A stretch of 44,308 nt of DNA from Gammaproteobacteria bacterium (GCA_026981935.1 JALSIC010000093.1:1-44308), one strand, 5' to 3'. Counted from the stretch's first letter, positions 24,641 through 32,588 are shown. Numbers and translations are program-made. Notes: generated by a model not told the origin, from the sequence alone.

Positions 24641-25255
24641 ATGAAGCCGCTGTTTTATCTCCTGGCAGCGTCCGTTTTTTTGAGCAGCGCAGAGGTGCTG
24701 GCTCATAAGGTCAATATGTTTGCCTTTGCCGAAGGGGACCAGGTTTTCGTTGAAGGTTATTTTTCTGACGGAAAGCGGGCCCGGGAGAGTGAAGTTGTTG
24801 TATTTGACCGTGCCGGCCGGGAGCTTCTCAAGGGGATCACGGATGACGAGGGCAGCTTCGTTTTCAAGATTCCCGTGCAGGAAGATCTGCGCATCACCCT
24901 CAATGCCGGTATGGGACACAAGACGGAGTATCTTATTCCCCGGGCCGAGCTTGCGGGCATGGGGGATGAAATGCCGGCCGCGGAGGTGTCTGGAAAGGCG
25001 CCTCTTGCCGCCGACGCCGGTGTTTCGTCTCCCGCGGGTGTTTCCGCTCCAGCAGCGGGTATCAGCGAAGCCGCCCTCCGCAAGGCCGTGGGCGAGGCCA
25101 TCAGGCCCCTGATGCGCAGCATTTCCGAGTTGCAGGAACGGCGCAGTTTCAGTGACATCGTCGGCGGTATCGGCTTCATCATTGGGATTGCCGGCGTGTA
25201 TTTTTATCTCAAGGCGCGCCGGATGCTGCAGGCCGGCGACAAGGATCAGCGCTGA
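24641..25255 (+). CDS. NikL-like accessory component of a nickel/cobalt ECF transporter
   Basis: The 204-residue product has a signal peptide ending in VLA and a mature N-terminus beginning His-Lys, placing histidine at the exposed end, a suitable spot for metal binding. An Ig-like/carboxypeptidase-regulatory fold (VNMFAFAEGDQVFVEGYFSDGK to about residue 105) is followed by an Ala/Ser/Pro linker. A single C-terminal transmembrane helix (IVGGIGFIIGIAGVYFYL) ends in Arg-rich cytoplasmic residues. This periplasmic-domain plus C-terminal-anchor layout, immediately upstream of NikM, matches the auxiliary NikL type known from NikKMLQO systems. The symbol is withheld because the family is diverse. 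It lies 92 bases before nikM. Confidence 0.7.
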   Translation: MKPLFYLLAASVFLSSAEVLAHKVNMFAFAEGDQVFVEGYFSDGKRARESEVVVFDRAGRELLKGITDDEGSFVFKIPVQEDLRITLNAGMGHKTEYLIPRAELAGMGDEMPAAEVSGKAPLAADAGVSSPAGVSAPAAGISEAALRKAVGEAIRPLMRSISELQERRSFSDIVGGIGFIIGIAGVYFYLKARRMLQAGDKDQR

Positions 25256-25264
25256 TCGGCGGCT

Positions 25265-25290
25265 GGTCTCAGTTCTCCAGACTTGAGACC
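25265..25290 (+). other. Hairpin between the NikL-like gene and nikM
   Basis: GGTCTCA (25265-25271) and TGAGACC (25284-25290) are perfect inverted arms with a 12-base loop, ten bases after the upstream stop. No T-run follows, so it may be an RNA stability or processing element that sets different subunit levels within the operon. Confidence 0.4.
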
Positions 25291-25347
25291 GATACAGCAT
25301 ACGACGGCCGGGACTTTTCGACAGGCAACCCTCATCAGGCAAACGCG

Positions 25348-25980
25348 ATGCATATTTCAGAAGGCATACTCTCCGCGCCGGTGCTGACAGCGGGATTCGC
25401 CGGTACCGCGGTGCTGGCCGCTGCCACCATGCGCAAGCTCGACATGGAAGAGGTTCCCAAGATCTCGGTGATCACTTCCGTGTTCTTTGTCGCCTCCCTC
25501 ATCAAGATCCCCCTGGGGCCGGCCAGTGTTCACCTGATTCTCAATGGACTGGTTGGCGTGGTGCTGGGGTGGCGGGCCTTTGCCGCCATCATGCTGGGCA
25601 TTATCCTGCAGGCTGTCATTTTCGGTCATGGGGGGATTACGGTCATCGGTGTCAACTCGGTGATGCTGGGTGGTGGCGGCCTGATCGCCTATCTGGTCTG
25701 GCAGCAGCGATTCCGCTTCCAGCTCAAGCGGCGTGCATTGGTTTTCGGCGCCCTGGCCGGCGCCGCCGGCACCATCAGTTCCGGGATTGTCCTGGCCCTG
25801 GCCCTGGTGACCACCGGTGAGGCCTTTCAGGCCGTTGCCGCCACGGTACTGGCGGCCCATGTGCCCATCATGCTGATCGAGGCAGCCGTGGTGGGGGCCT
25901 GCGCCGAGTTCCTGCAGCGCGTCAAGCCCGACATTCTCGCCGGGCAGCAGGGAGACCGGGCAGGCCGGGCCGCAGGCTGA
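25348..25980 (+). CDS. nikM: Nickel/cobalt ECF transporter substrate-binding subunit NikM/CbiM
   Basis: This is the S-component that binds the metal ion in energy-coupling-factor transporters. The 210-residue membrane protein begins Met-His-Ile-Ser-Glu-Gly, the invariant N-terminus whose amino group and His2 ligate the metal. The next ligand histidine is in GPASVHLILNGLVG (His62). Six or so hydrophobic helices follow, including VVGACAEFLQRVKPDIL at the C-terminus. Nickel and cobalt versions cannot be separated by eye. I prefer nickel because nikR and proposed NikR operators are close by and no cobalamin genes or riboswitch are present. It lies 17 bases before the T-component gene. Confidence 0.92.
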   Translation: MHISEGILSAPVLTAGFAGTAVLAAATMRKLDMEEVPKISVITSVFFVASLIKIPLGPASVHLILNGLVGVVLGWRAFAAIMLGIILQAVIFGHGGITVIGVNSVMLGGGGLIAYLVWQQRFRFQLKRRALVFGALAGAAGTISSGIVLALALVTTGEAFQAVAATVLAAHVPIMLIEAAVVGACAEFLQRVKPDILAGQQGDRAGRAAG

Positions 25981-25996
25981 CGAGGCAGGGGACGCG

Positions 25997-26785
25997 ATGG
26001 CGCTGGATATCGACCGTTACGCCCATCTCGAATCGCCCTTGCAGCGCTGGGATCCGCGGCTGAAGATTGCCGCACTGGGCCTGTTCATCCTTGTCACGGC
26101 CCTTCTGCAGACGATTCCCATGGCCATGGTGGCCCTGATCTGCGGCGCGGCCCTGCTGGGGCTCAGCGGCCTGCCGCTGCGCTTCATCTCGCATGGGCTG
26201 TCCTTCGTGCTGGTTTTCTTGCTGCCTTTCTTCATCATCATGCCCTTCAGTTATCCCGGTGACCCCGCTTTTCACTGGCTCGGCCTGGGTTTTGCCTGGG
26301 AGGGCCTGCGTCTGGCCAGCCTGATCTTTCTCAAGGCCCTGGCCATCGTCATGATGACCTTCACCCTGTTCGGTTCCAGCCGCTTCGACATCTCCATGCT
26401 GGCGCTGCAGCATCTCAGGTGCCCCCGCGTGGTGGTGCAGATGCTGCTGTTCACTTATCGCTACACCTACGTGTTTCTGGGCGAGATGCGCCGCATGCAT
26501 ACGTCCATGCGGGCGAGGGGCTTCATCGCCCGCATGGATCCTGCGACCCTGCGCGTCTATGGGCATTTCGTGGGTACCCTGCTGGTACGCAGTTTCGAGC
26601 GCACCGAGCGGGTCTACAAGGCCATGCTTGCCAAGGGCTATCAGGGCGAGCTTCATTCCCTCGTGACTTTCCGGGCGGAAGCCGCGGATTATCTCAAGGC
26701 GCTGGTGGTGCTTGCGGGGGGGGTGGTGCTGCTCTACGCTGATCGTGCCGGCCCCTGGCGGGTGGCTGCCCAGGGCTGGTATTGA
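25997..26785 (+). CDS. nikQ: ECF transporter T-component NikQ/CbiQ
   Basis: This transmembrane coupling subunit transmits ATP hydrolysis to the S-component. The 262-residue protein begins with DIDRYAHLESPLQRWDPRLKI, typical of CbiQ. Several hydrophobic helices follow, then two cytoplasmic coupling motifs: RARGF at about residue 173 and AKGYQGE at about 213. It is encoded between the S-component and the ATPase, 16 bases from each. Confidence 0.93.
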   Translation: MALDIDRYAHLESPLQRWDPRLKIAALGLFILVTALLQTIPMAMVALICGAALLGLSGLPLRFISHGLSFVLVFLLPFFIIMPFSYPGDPAFHWLGLGFAWEGLRLASLIFLKALAIVMMTFTLFGSSRFDISMLALQHLRCPRVVVQMLLFTYRYTYVFLGEMRRMHTSMRARGFIARMDPATLRVYGHFVGTLLVRSFERTERVYKAMLAKGYQGELHSLVTFRAEAADYLKALVVLAGGVVLLYADRAGPWRVAAQGWY

Positions 26786-26800
26786 AGAGGACGGTATTGA

Positions 26801-27877
26801 ATGACTGAAGGGTCGAAGAGCGGGGTGGTGGCAGAGCGGATCATGATCGAGGCGGATGATGTCTGTTTTGCCTATCCCGGTGGTCACGAGGTTCTGAAGG
26901 GGCTGAGCTGCCGCATTCGCAAGGGCGAGAAGGTCGCCCTCATCGGGCCCAATGGCGCGGGCAAGTCCACCTTCATGAGTCATCTCAACGGCGTGGAACT
27001 GGCGACGTCGGGGCGCGTGCTCATCGATGGCCTCGAGGTGAGGAAGGAGAATCTCAAGACCATCCGGCGCAAGGTCGGTATCGTCTTTCAGGACCCTGAC
27101 GATCAGCTGTTCTGCCCCACCGTCTTCGATGACGTGGCCTTCGGTCCGCTCAACCTGGGCCTGCCCCGCCAGGAGATCGAGGCGCGGGTACAGGAGGCCC
27201 TGGCCGTCGTGGGCCTGGAGGGCTTTGAGCAGCGCTCTTCTTTTCACCTCTCCTTCGGTGAGCGCAAGCGCCTGGCGCTGGCCACGGTGCTGTCCTACCA
27301 GCCGGACATTCTCGTTTTCGACGAGCCTTCCACCAACATGGATCCTCTCAACCGGCGCAACCTGATCAACTGGCTGAAGGCCTCCGACAAGACCATTCTC
27401 CTCTGTACCCATGATCTGGATATCGCGCTGGAGGTATGCAGCCGATGCCTGCTGCTCGTCGATGGCCGCATTGCGGCAGACGGGCCGGCACAGGACATAC
27501 TCTACAACCGGCGCCTCCTGGAGGAGAACAAGCTGGAGCTGCCGCTAGCGCTCATGACCCATGAGCTGCTCCATGGGATACTCCACGAGCAGGAAATGGA
27601 CGAAGAGCATCGCCACATCATCAGCCGGTTTCTGCACGCCCATCGCCATGCCCACGGTCCCGACGGCCATGTCCACGTTCATCTCCATGCCCACAGTCAT
27701 GAACACGACCATCTGCACGAGGAAGTCGATGAGAGTCACTTCCACGCGTTCGGGCAGCACGACCACAACGGCGGGCACGGGCATATCGCCGTACCACATG
27801 CCCACGATGAAAGCGGCGGACATCATGAAGCGGCAGGCCGACAGGAAAGCGGCTCAGAGAAGGACAAGGCTTCCTGA
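26801..27877 (+). CDS. nikO: ECF transporter ATPase NikO/CbiO with His-rich tail
   Basis: This is the ATP-binding subunit of the nickel/cobalt importer. It has Walker A GPNGAGKST (residues 49-57), the Q-loop FQDPDDQLF, signature LSFGERKRLAL, Walker B ILVFDEPSTNMDP and switch His in THDLD. A normal CbiO ends near residue 260-280. Here a further stretch (about residues 270-342) contains roughly 25 histidines, mostly as alternating His-x pairs (HVHVHLHAHSHEHDHLH). Such tails bind several nickel, cobalt or zinc ions and could store, sense or buffer the imported metal in the cytoplasm. It is the last gene of the importer operon. A NikR-like operator lies 33 bases after the stop. Confidence 0.93.
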   Translation: MTEGSKSGVVAERIMIEADDVCFAYPGGHEVLKGLSCRIRKGEKVALIGPNGAGKSTFMSHLNGVELATSGRVLIDGLEVRKENLKTIRRKVGIVFQDPDDQLFCPTVFDDVAFGPLNLGLPRQEIEARVQEALAVVGLEGFEQRSSFHLSFGERKRLALATVLSYQPDILVFDEPSTNMDPLNRRNLINWLKASDKTILLCTHDLDIALEVCSRCLLLVDGRIAADGPAQDILYNRRLLEENKLELPLALMTHELLHGILHEQEMDEEHRHIISRFLHAHRHAHGPDGHVHVHLHAHSHEHDHLHEEVDESHFHAFGQHDHNGGHGHIAVPHAHDESGGHHEAAGRQESGSEKDKAS

Positions 27878-27910
27878 GTCCGGTCGAGGCGCAAGTCCCG
27901 GCGGGATCGT

Positions 27911-27937
27911 ATATTATGATATATTACTTTTTAATAT
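27911..27937. promoter_or_regulatory. Probable NikR operator upstream of the GMDHDM membrane protein
   Basis: ATATTA and TAATAT form perfect inverted 6-bp arms separated by exactly 15 bases. A second palindrome at 33236-33264 has the same spacer and the same TATTA core, and nikR lies between the two. E. coli NikR binds GTATGA-N16-TCATAC, a similar long-spaced design. The site ends 14 bases before a TATAAT and covers the -35 region, as expected for repression. Assignment to NikR is inference. Confidence 0.6.
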
Positions 27938-27951
27938 TAACGAATAAAGGG

Positions 27952-27957
27952 TATAAT
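27952..27957 (+). promoter_or_regulatory. TATAAT -10 element before the GMDHDM membrane protein
   Basis: A perfect -10 hexamer, with TTTTAA at 27929-27934 as a weak -35 at 17-base spacing. The predicted transcript would have a leader of about 135 bases. The proposed NikR operator overlaps the -35. Confidence 0.5.
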
Positions 27958-28098
27958 CGAATCCCCGTTTTTTATGTGGCGGGTTATAGTTTGCACTACA
28001 CCTCGTATCGTGTCGCACCAAAACTGAGGGTGGCGTGATGCCGATGGAGATACTGGCATCCCTCGGCTGCAGGGAACGAGCTTAGGCGGGAGAAAGAC

Positions 28099-28749
28099 AT
28101 GAACAGAAACAGAAAGATTTCAGGCGACAGCTTCGATTTTTCCAGTCTGCCGCTTTACTGGAAAATGCTCATCACGGGCTTTGTCATCATCCTGGGCACG
28201 GGTTATCTTGCGGCGGCCTTGAATGCCGCTTTGGCAGTGGGCGTTTCCGCCGAGGCCATCGCCGACCACTATGGCGACAAGAGCCTGTCTCGGGAGGAGC
28301 AGGCCATGATGGAAGAACGGGGGTTCGTGGAAGAAGAGTTCTCGCTGGACGATGAAGAGGATATGCCGGATGCCGGGATGGATCACGACATGGCAGGGAT
28401 GGGCATGGACCACGACATGCCCATGGCGGGGCCGGTGGATGATTCATTGCCGCCCCAGATCCTGGTGCAGCTCGCCCATATTCATTTACTGGGATTTTCA
28501 CTCATCCTGCTGGCCATCGGTGCCTTGTTTTGCCTGACACGCCTTGGCAGTGGTGCCAAGACGGTCCTGGTGGCCCTGTTGTTTCTCAGTTTCCTGGGGG
28601 ATATCGCCGGCCTCAATTTGACGCGCTTCGTGGCTTCGGAATTCGCGTGGCTGACCATGATCGCGGGTACCCTCATCGGCGTCTGCCTGGCGATCATGAT
28701 TCTGCGTATCCTGTGGGAGGTGTGGATCCCTCCGCGGGCTCATGGCTAG
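28099..28749 (+). CDS. Four-helix membrane protein with GMDHDM metal-binding-like repeat, function unknown
   Basis: I do not recognise this 216-residue family. Four hydrophobic segments are visible, near residues 22-48, 122-146, 155-175 and 183-207. Between the first two lies an acidic loop, with DHYGD, an EEE/DDEED run and DAGMDHDMAGMGMDHDMPMA (residues 91-110), a duplicated Gly-Met-Asp-His-Asp-Met. Alternating Met, His and Asp is typical of copper, nickel or cobalt binding loops. TM2 contains AHIHLLGFS, with two histidines in the membrane. GGGAG precedes the ATG. The gene follows the nickel importer, lies behind the proposed NikR site, and converges on copA with a 56-base overlap. A metal transporter accessory subunit or metal-sensing membrane protein is the best guess. 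Confidence 0.75.
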   Translation: MNRNRKISGDSFDFSSLPLYWKMLITGFVIILGTGYLAAALNAALAVGVSAEAIADHYGDKSLSREEQAMMEERGFVEEEFSLDDEEDMPDAGMDHDMAGMGMDHDMPMAGPVDDSLPPQILVQLAHIHLLGFSLILLAIGALFCLTRLGSGAKTVLVALLFLSFLGDIAGLNLTRFVASEFAWLTMIAGTLIGVCLAIMILRILWEVWIPPRAHG

Positions 28750-31249
28750 GAGTCTGGCGTTGTCCCTGGAAACGGCGCAGGCGGAGGCTGTTGCTGACCA
28801 CGAACAGGCTGGACAGGCTCATGGCGCCGGCGGCCAGCATGGGGTTGAGCTGCAGTCCGGTGAAGGGATAGAGGGCGCCGGCTGCAACGGGTATGAGGGC
28901 GGTATTGTATGCATAGGCCCAGAAGAAATTGCCCTTGATGATGCCCAGGCAGCGGCGCGCAAGCTCGATGGCATCCGCAAGTGCCTGCAGGTTGCCTGAC
29001 ATGAGTATCACATCGCCGCTTTCCATGGCGATGTCGGTCCCCGTGCCCATGGCGATGCCCACGTCGGCCTGGGCCAAGGCAGGTGCATCGTTGATGCCGT
29101 CTCCCACAAAGGCAACCTTCCGCCCCGATTCCTGAAGACGCCTGACATGTTCTGCCTTGTGTCCGGGCAGCACCTCGGCCTGGATGGCATCCTGTGACAA
29201 TCCCAGTTGACGGCCCACGGCTTCGGCAGTCTGGCGGTTGTCACCCGTGATCATGGCAACTTCCAGGTTCTGGGCCCGGAGTCGCTGCACGGCAGACTTG
29301 CTGCCGGGTTTCATCGGGTCCGATACGGCAAAAAGGGCAGCCAGGCGGCCATCGAGGGCACACCAGGCAAGGGTCATGCCTTGCTCTGCCAGCCGCTGCG
29401 CATGCGGCATGCCCGGCGTGATATCGATGTCCTTGTGTGCCAGGAATCGGGCCGTGCCGATGAGTATGTGATGACCGCATACGCGGCCGCTCACCCCTTC
29501 ACCCGGCAGGGCCTGGAAATCGGCGACCGGCGCCATTTCCTCTTTCAAGTCCGGGATGCGCTCGCAGGCCAGTTCAACGATGGTCCGGGCGACGGGATGC
29601 TCGCTGGCCTGCTCCACGGACGCGATCCAGGAGAGCAGCCTGTTTTCATCGCCATGCCAGGCAATGTATTCGGCCACCGCCGGGCGCCCCTGTGTGAGCG
29701 TGCCGGTCTTGTCCATGACGATCACATCCACGTGCGCCAGTTGTTCCATGATGCGCCCCCGACGAAACAGGATGCCCAGCTCTGCCGCCTTGCCCGTGCT
29801 CACCATGATCGCCGTGGGGGTGGCCAGCCCCATGGCGCAGGGACAGGCGATGAGCAGGACGCTGACTGCGGCGGCGAAGGCGTAATTCAATGCCGGTTGG
29901 GGGCCCACGGCCAGCCAGACCAGAAACACGATGACGGCGAGCGCCATCACGACGGGGACGAAAACAGCGGCGATGCGGTCGGCAAGACGCTGGATGGCAG
30001 GCTTGCCGGCCTGGGCTTCGGCCACCAGCCGGATGATCTGCGACAGGAGCGTATCGTCGCCGGTCCGTGTGGCGCGCATGACCAGGCTGCCATGCTTGTT
30101 GATGGTGCCCCCGACCAGTTCACTGCCAGCCGTCTTGGCCCTTGGCAGGGGTTCGCCGTTGATCATGGACTCATCCACATGGCTTGCACCCTCAATGACT
30201 TCGCCATCGACGGGCACGCAGGTTCCGGGGCGAACCAGGAGCAGATCACCGGGACGCACCGATTCGACGGGTACTTCCCGGGGGGTGCCGTCGCGCAGCA
30301 GACAGGCCGTCTTGCTCTGCAGGCCGGCGAGTCTGCGGATGGCCTCGGAGGTGCGTTTCCTGGCGCCGGCTTCCAGGTATCTGCCCAGCAGGATGAGGGT
30401 GACGATCACTGCCGCTGCTTCGAAGTAGAAGTGGGCCGTACCGGGCGGGAACAGTTCGGGTGCAAGCAATGCCGCCACTGAATAGCCGTAGGCAGCCCCC
30501 GCCCCCAGCATGACCAGGCTGTTCATGCCGGGATTGAGGTGTTTGAGTTCCACCCAGCCCTGACGGAAGAACCGCGCGCCGGCGAGGAACAGCACCGGCG
30601 TGGTCAGCAGGAATTCCAGCCAGTGACGGACATCGTTTGAAAGCATCTGTGCCAGGCCGTTGTCAATGGCCGGACTGAGCATGGGGCCCATGACCAGCAG
30701 TACGAGCGGGAGCGTGAACAGGAGGGCAAGGAACAGATCCCGGCGCAGCCCCGCGCTGCTGGCATTGTCTTCACCCGTTTTGCCCGTGCTGCCGCGGGGA
30801 GTGTCCCATGCGCCTTGTCCTGCGTGATCGTCTTCGGCGGGGACTTCGTAGCCCGCCGCGATGATGGCCTGGCGCAGGGTTGCGGTGTCCACGGCGTCGG
30901 GCAGATATGCCAGATGGACACATTCCTTCAACAGGTTGGCCTCTGCCGAGACAATCCCCGCGATCTTGCCCAGCGCACGTTCCACCCGCCTGACACAGGC
31001 GGCACAGCTCATGCCATGCACTGGCAGGACACGTTTTTCGAGAACCGGCTGGTAGCCTGCCTGACGAATAGTGCCCAACAGTTCGGGCAAAGGCGCACGC
31101 TCCGGGTCGTGCTCGATCGCAACCCTGCCGGTTGCCAGGTTGGCGCTGGCAGCGCGCACGCCTTCGAGCCGGGTGAGCGCCCGTTCCACGCGCCGCACAC
31201 AGGCCGCGCAACTCAAGCCCTGGACCTGGATGTGCTGCATGTTGCTCAT
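28694..31249 (-). CDS. copA: Cu(I)-exporting P-type ATPase CopA
   Basis: This is a P1B-1 ATPase that pumps cytoplasmic Cu(I) out. The 851 residues contain two N-terminal HMA metal-binding domains (LSCAACVRRVERAL and MSCAACVRRVERAL), eight predicted helices, the actuator loop, the transport motif ACPCAMGLATP, phosphorylation site DKTGTLTQG and hinge GDGINDAPALAQADVGIAMG. Downstream, AYAYNTALIP and AAGAMSLSSLFVVSNSLRL carry the Asn/Tyr and Met/Ser-Ser residues that define copper specificity. A polar tail of about 25 residues ends the protein. It is the last gene of copZ-csoR-copA, 31 bases after the repressor gene. Its final 56 bases are antisense to the end of the GMDHDM gene. Confidence 0.95.
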   Translation of the reverse strand: MSNMQHIQVQGLSCAACVRRVERALTRLEGVRAASANLATGRVAIEHDPERAPLPELLGTIRQAGYQPVLEKRVLPVHGMSCAACVRRVERALGKIAGIVSAEANLLKECVHLAYLPDAVDTATLRQAIIAAGYEVPAEDDHAGQGAWDTPRGSTGKTGEDNASSAGLRRDLFLALLFTLPLVLLVMGPMLSPAIDNGLAQMLSNDVRHWLEFLLTTPVLFLAGARFFRQGWVELKHLNPGMNSLVMLGAGAAYGYSVAALLAPELFPPGTAHFYFEAAAVIVTLILLGRYLEAGARKRTSEAIRRLAGLQSKTACLLRDGTPREVPVESVRPGDLLLVRPGTCVPVDGEVIEGASHVDESMINGEPLPRAKTAGSELVGGTINKHGSLVMRATRTGDDTLLSQIIRLVAEAQAGKPAIQRLADRIAAVFVPVVMALAVIVFLVWLAVGPQPALNYAFAAAVSVLLIACPCAMGLATPTAIMVSTGKAAELGILFRRGRIMEQLAHVDVIVMDKTGTLTQGRPAVAEYIAWHGDENRLLSWIASVEQASEHPVARTIVELACERIPDLKEEMAPVADFQALPGEGVSGRVCGHHILIGTARFLAHKDIDITPGMPHAQRLAEQGMTLAWCALDGRLAALFAVSDPMKPGSKSAVQRLRAQNLEVAMITGDNRQTAEAVGRQLGLSQDAIQAEVLPGHKAEHVRRLQESGRKVAFVGDGINDAPALAQADVGIAMGTGTDIAMESGDVILMSGNLQALADAIELARRCLGIIKGNFFWAYAYNTALIPVAAGALYPFTGLQLNPMLAAGAMSLSSLFVVSNSLRLRRFQGQRQTPSHEPAEGSTPPTGYAES

Positions 31250-31280
31250 GAGGAAGGGAAGGGGACAGGGAAGCGGGTTG

Positions 31281-31574
31281 TCAGCGGTATTTCAGGATTT
31301 CCATCAGCTCATCGACGATCTCGTCGGCATCGCCGCGTTGGGTCGCCGAGACCACGTGATCCTTGAGGTGACTGCGCAGGATCACGTTGCTGACTTTGCG
31401 CAGGGCGCCATCCACGGCCTTCACCTGGCGCAGGACATCCACACAATAGATGTCTTCGTTCTCCAGCATGCGCAGAATGCCCTCTACATGGCCCCTGATG
31501 GACAGCAGGCGCCGTCGTGCCTCGGCACGGCTTTGTTCGGAGAGCCTGAGTTGTTCGCAGCAGGGGTCGGCCAT
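31281..31574 (-). CDS. CsoR/RcnR-family metal-sensing repressor with Cys-His-His site
   Basis: This 97-residue all-helical protein belongs to the CsoR/RcnR/FrmR family (RRRLLSIRGHVEGILRMLENEDIYCVDV). The metal-ligand positions of the family read Cys44, His69 (25 residues later) and His73 (SHLKDHV). In copper-type CsoR the last is cysteine. Histidine there is the RcnR pattern for nickel or cobalt, and glutamate occurs in formaldehyde sensors. The N-terminus has Cys5-Cys6, which could contribute thiols. Gene order (copZ upstream, copA downstream, start overlapping the copZ stop as TGATG) argues for copper response, so sequence and context disagree. The likely operator is the G/C palindrome at 31826-31845. 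Confidence 0.88.
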   Translation of the reverse strand: MADPCCEQLRLSEQSRAEARRRLLSIRGHVEGILRMLENEDIYCVDVLRQVKAVDGALRKVSNVILRSHLKDHVVSATQRGDADEIVDELMEILKYR

Positions 31575-31774
31575 CAGCCAATTTCAGCCTCATAGCCCGC
31601 ATCCTGGACTGCCGCCACGAGAGCCGCCGGATCGGGTGTCCCTTCCACCCGGGCTTCACCGCGTTCCAGATCGACCGTGACGACATTGGTGACGCCGGGT
31701 ACCTGGGCAAGTGCCTCGGACACCGCATTGCTGCAGTGGCTGCAGCTCATGCCGGCGATTTTCAGACGGATCAT
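31574..31774 (-). CDS. copZ: Copper chaperone CopZ (HMA domain)
   Basis: This small cytoplasmic chaperone of 66 residues consists of a single HMA ferredoxin-like fold with the metal motif GMSCSHCSNAV (MxCxxC) near the N-terminus. The second-half signature GEARVEG and AVQDAGYEAEI follow. It delivers Cu(I) to CopA and can exchange with sensors. AAAGGAGG lies nine bases before the ATG. Its stop codon shares a base with the next start (TGATG), so copZ and the repressor gene are translationally coupled. Mercury-type MerP is an alternative, but the copA neighbour favours copper. Confidence 0.93.
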   Translation of the reverse strand: MIRLKIAGMSCSHCSNAVSEALAQVPGVTNVVTVDLERGEARVEGTPDPAALVAAVQDAGYEAEIG

Positions 31775-31825
31775 GATCGGGGGCCTCCTTTGTTTGTCCT
31801 TTCAGTTCTCTTTATCCTCCCCACT

Positions 31826-31845
31826 CCCTCCCCAGGGGGGGTGGG
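31826..31845. promoter_or_regulatory. Probable CsoR-family operator upstream of copZ
   Basis: CCCTCCCC and GGGGTGGG flank AGGG, a nearly perfect palindrome rich in G/C tracts, followed by TAT. CsoR and RcnR proteins recognise G/C tracts with flanking inverted AT-rich bases. It is 52-71 bases before the copZ ATG and on the correct side for control of copZ-csoR-copA. Confidence 0.6.
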
Positions 31846-31940
31846 TATGGCAGGTAATTTAGCATGCGTACCGATGTGCATCAAGCAGGCGATCGGGGCA
31901 GGCAACTGAGGGCCGGGAACAGGTGGCGTGGTGCGCGAGA

Positions 31941-31969
31941 GTGACTCGGGCGGGGGGGTAGGATAAAAT
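31941..31969 (+). promoter_or_regulatory. Probable nikR promoter containing a G-tract
   Basis: GTGACT (31941-31946) and TAAAAT (31964-31969) are 17 bases apart. The spacer is GGGCGGGGGGGTAGGA-like, an uninterrupted seven-G tract reminiscent of RcnR/CsoR operators. A leader of about 110 bases to the nikR ATG would result. Confidence 0.4.
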
Positions 31970-32088
31970 TGGAGATATTCGTGAGATGTAAGGCTTTGAT
32001 TCCATTTGCCAAGCCCTTGTGGCCTGTCTTTGGATTGCCGCCCTGCACTGCATCACTTACGACCGAATGTTATCGGGGAAGATGAATC

Positions 32089-32550
32089 ATGGAACGTATT
32101 ACGATGTCGCTCGATTCCGCGCTTGCCGAGCAGTTCGACGCCTTTATCAGTGAGCATGGTTATACCAACCGTTCCGAGGCAATGCGCGACCTCATCCGCC
32201 AGCAGCTCGAGAAGGAACGCCTCGAAAAGTCCGAGGACGGCTTTTGTGTGGCCACCTTGAGCTATGTCTACAACCACCACGAACTGGAACTGGCCAGTCG
32301 CATCACCGGGGTCCATCATCGCCATCATGAACTGAACCTGGCCAGCCTCCATGTTCACCTGGATCATGACAATTGCCTGGAAATCGCCATCATGCGTGGC
32401 CCCATCAAGCGGGTCCAGGCGCTGGCCAATGCCGTCATGGCCGAGCGCGGTGTGCGCCATGGCAAGCTGCACATGGTGCCTGTGGACATGACCGAGGTCA
32501 GCCATACCCATGAGGGGACGCCCCATGTCCACAGTCATCCCCTCACCTGA
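32089..32550 (+). CDS. nikR: Nickel-responsive regulator NikR
   Basis: NikR is a tetrameric ribbon-helix-helix repressor that binds DNA when loaded with nickel. The 153-residue product starts with the DNA-binding strand ERITMSLD and the RHH helices (to about residue 44). The ACT-like metal domain follows. The square-planar nickel ligands align as His77 (GVHHRHH), His88 and His90 (SLHVHLDH), and Cys96 (DNCLEI). The C-terminus continues with GTPHVHSHPLT, adding three histidines beyond the usual end. It lies between the copper operon (divergent) and a histidine phosphatase (39 bases downstream). Likely targets are the long-spaced palindromes at 27911 and 33236. Confidence 0.96.
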   Translation: MERITMSLDSALAEQFDAFISEHGYTNRSEAMRDLIRQQLEKERLEKSEDGFCVATLSYVYNHHELELASRITGVHHRHHELNLASLHVHLDHDNCLEIAIMRGPIKRVQALANAVMAERGVRHGKLHMVPVDMTEVSHTHEGTPHVHSHPLT

Positions 32551-32588
32551 ATCCGTTTGGAATTCAGCCCGATCCCGCAGAGGTGTCA

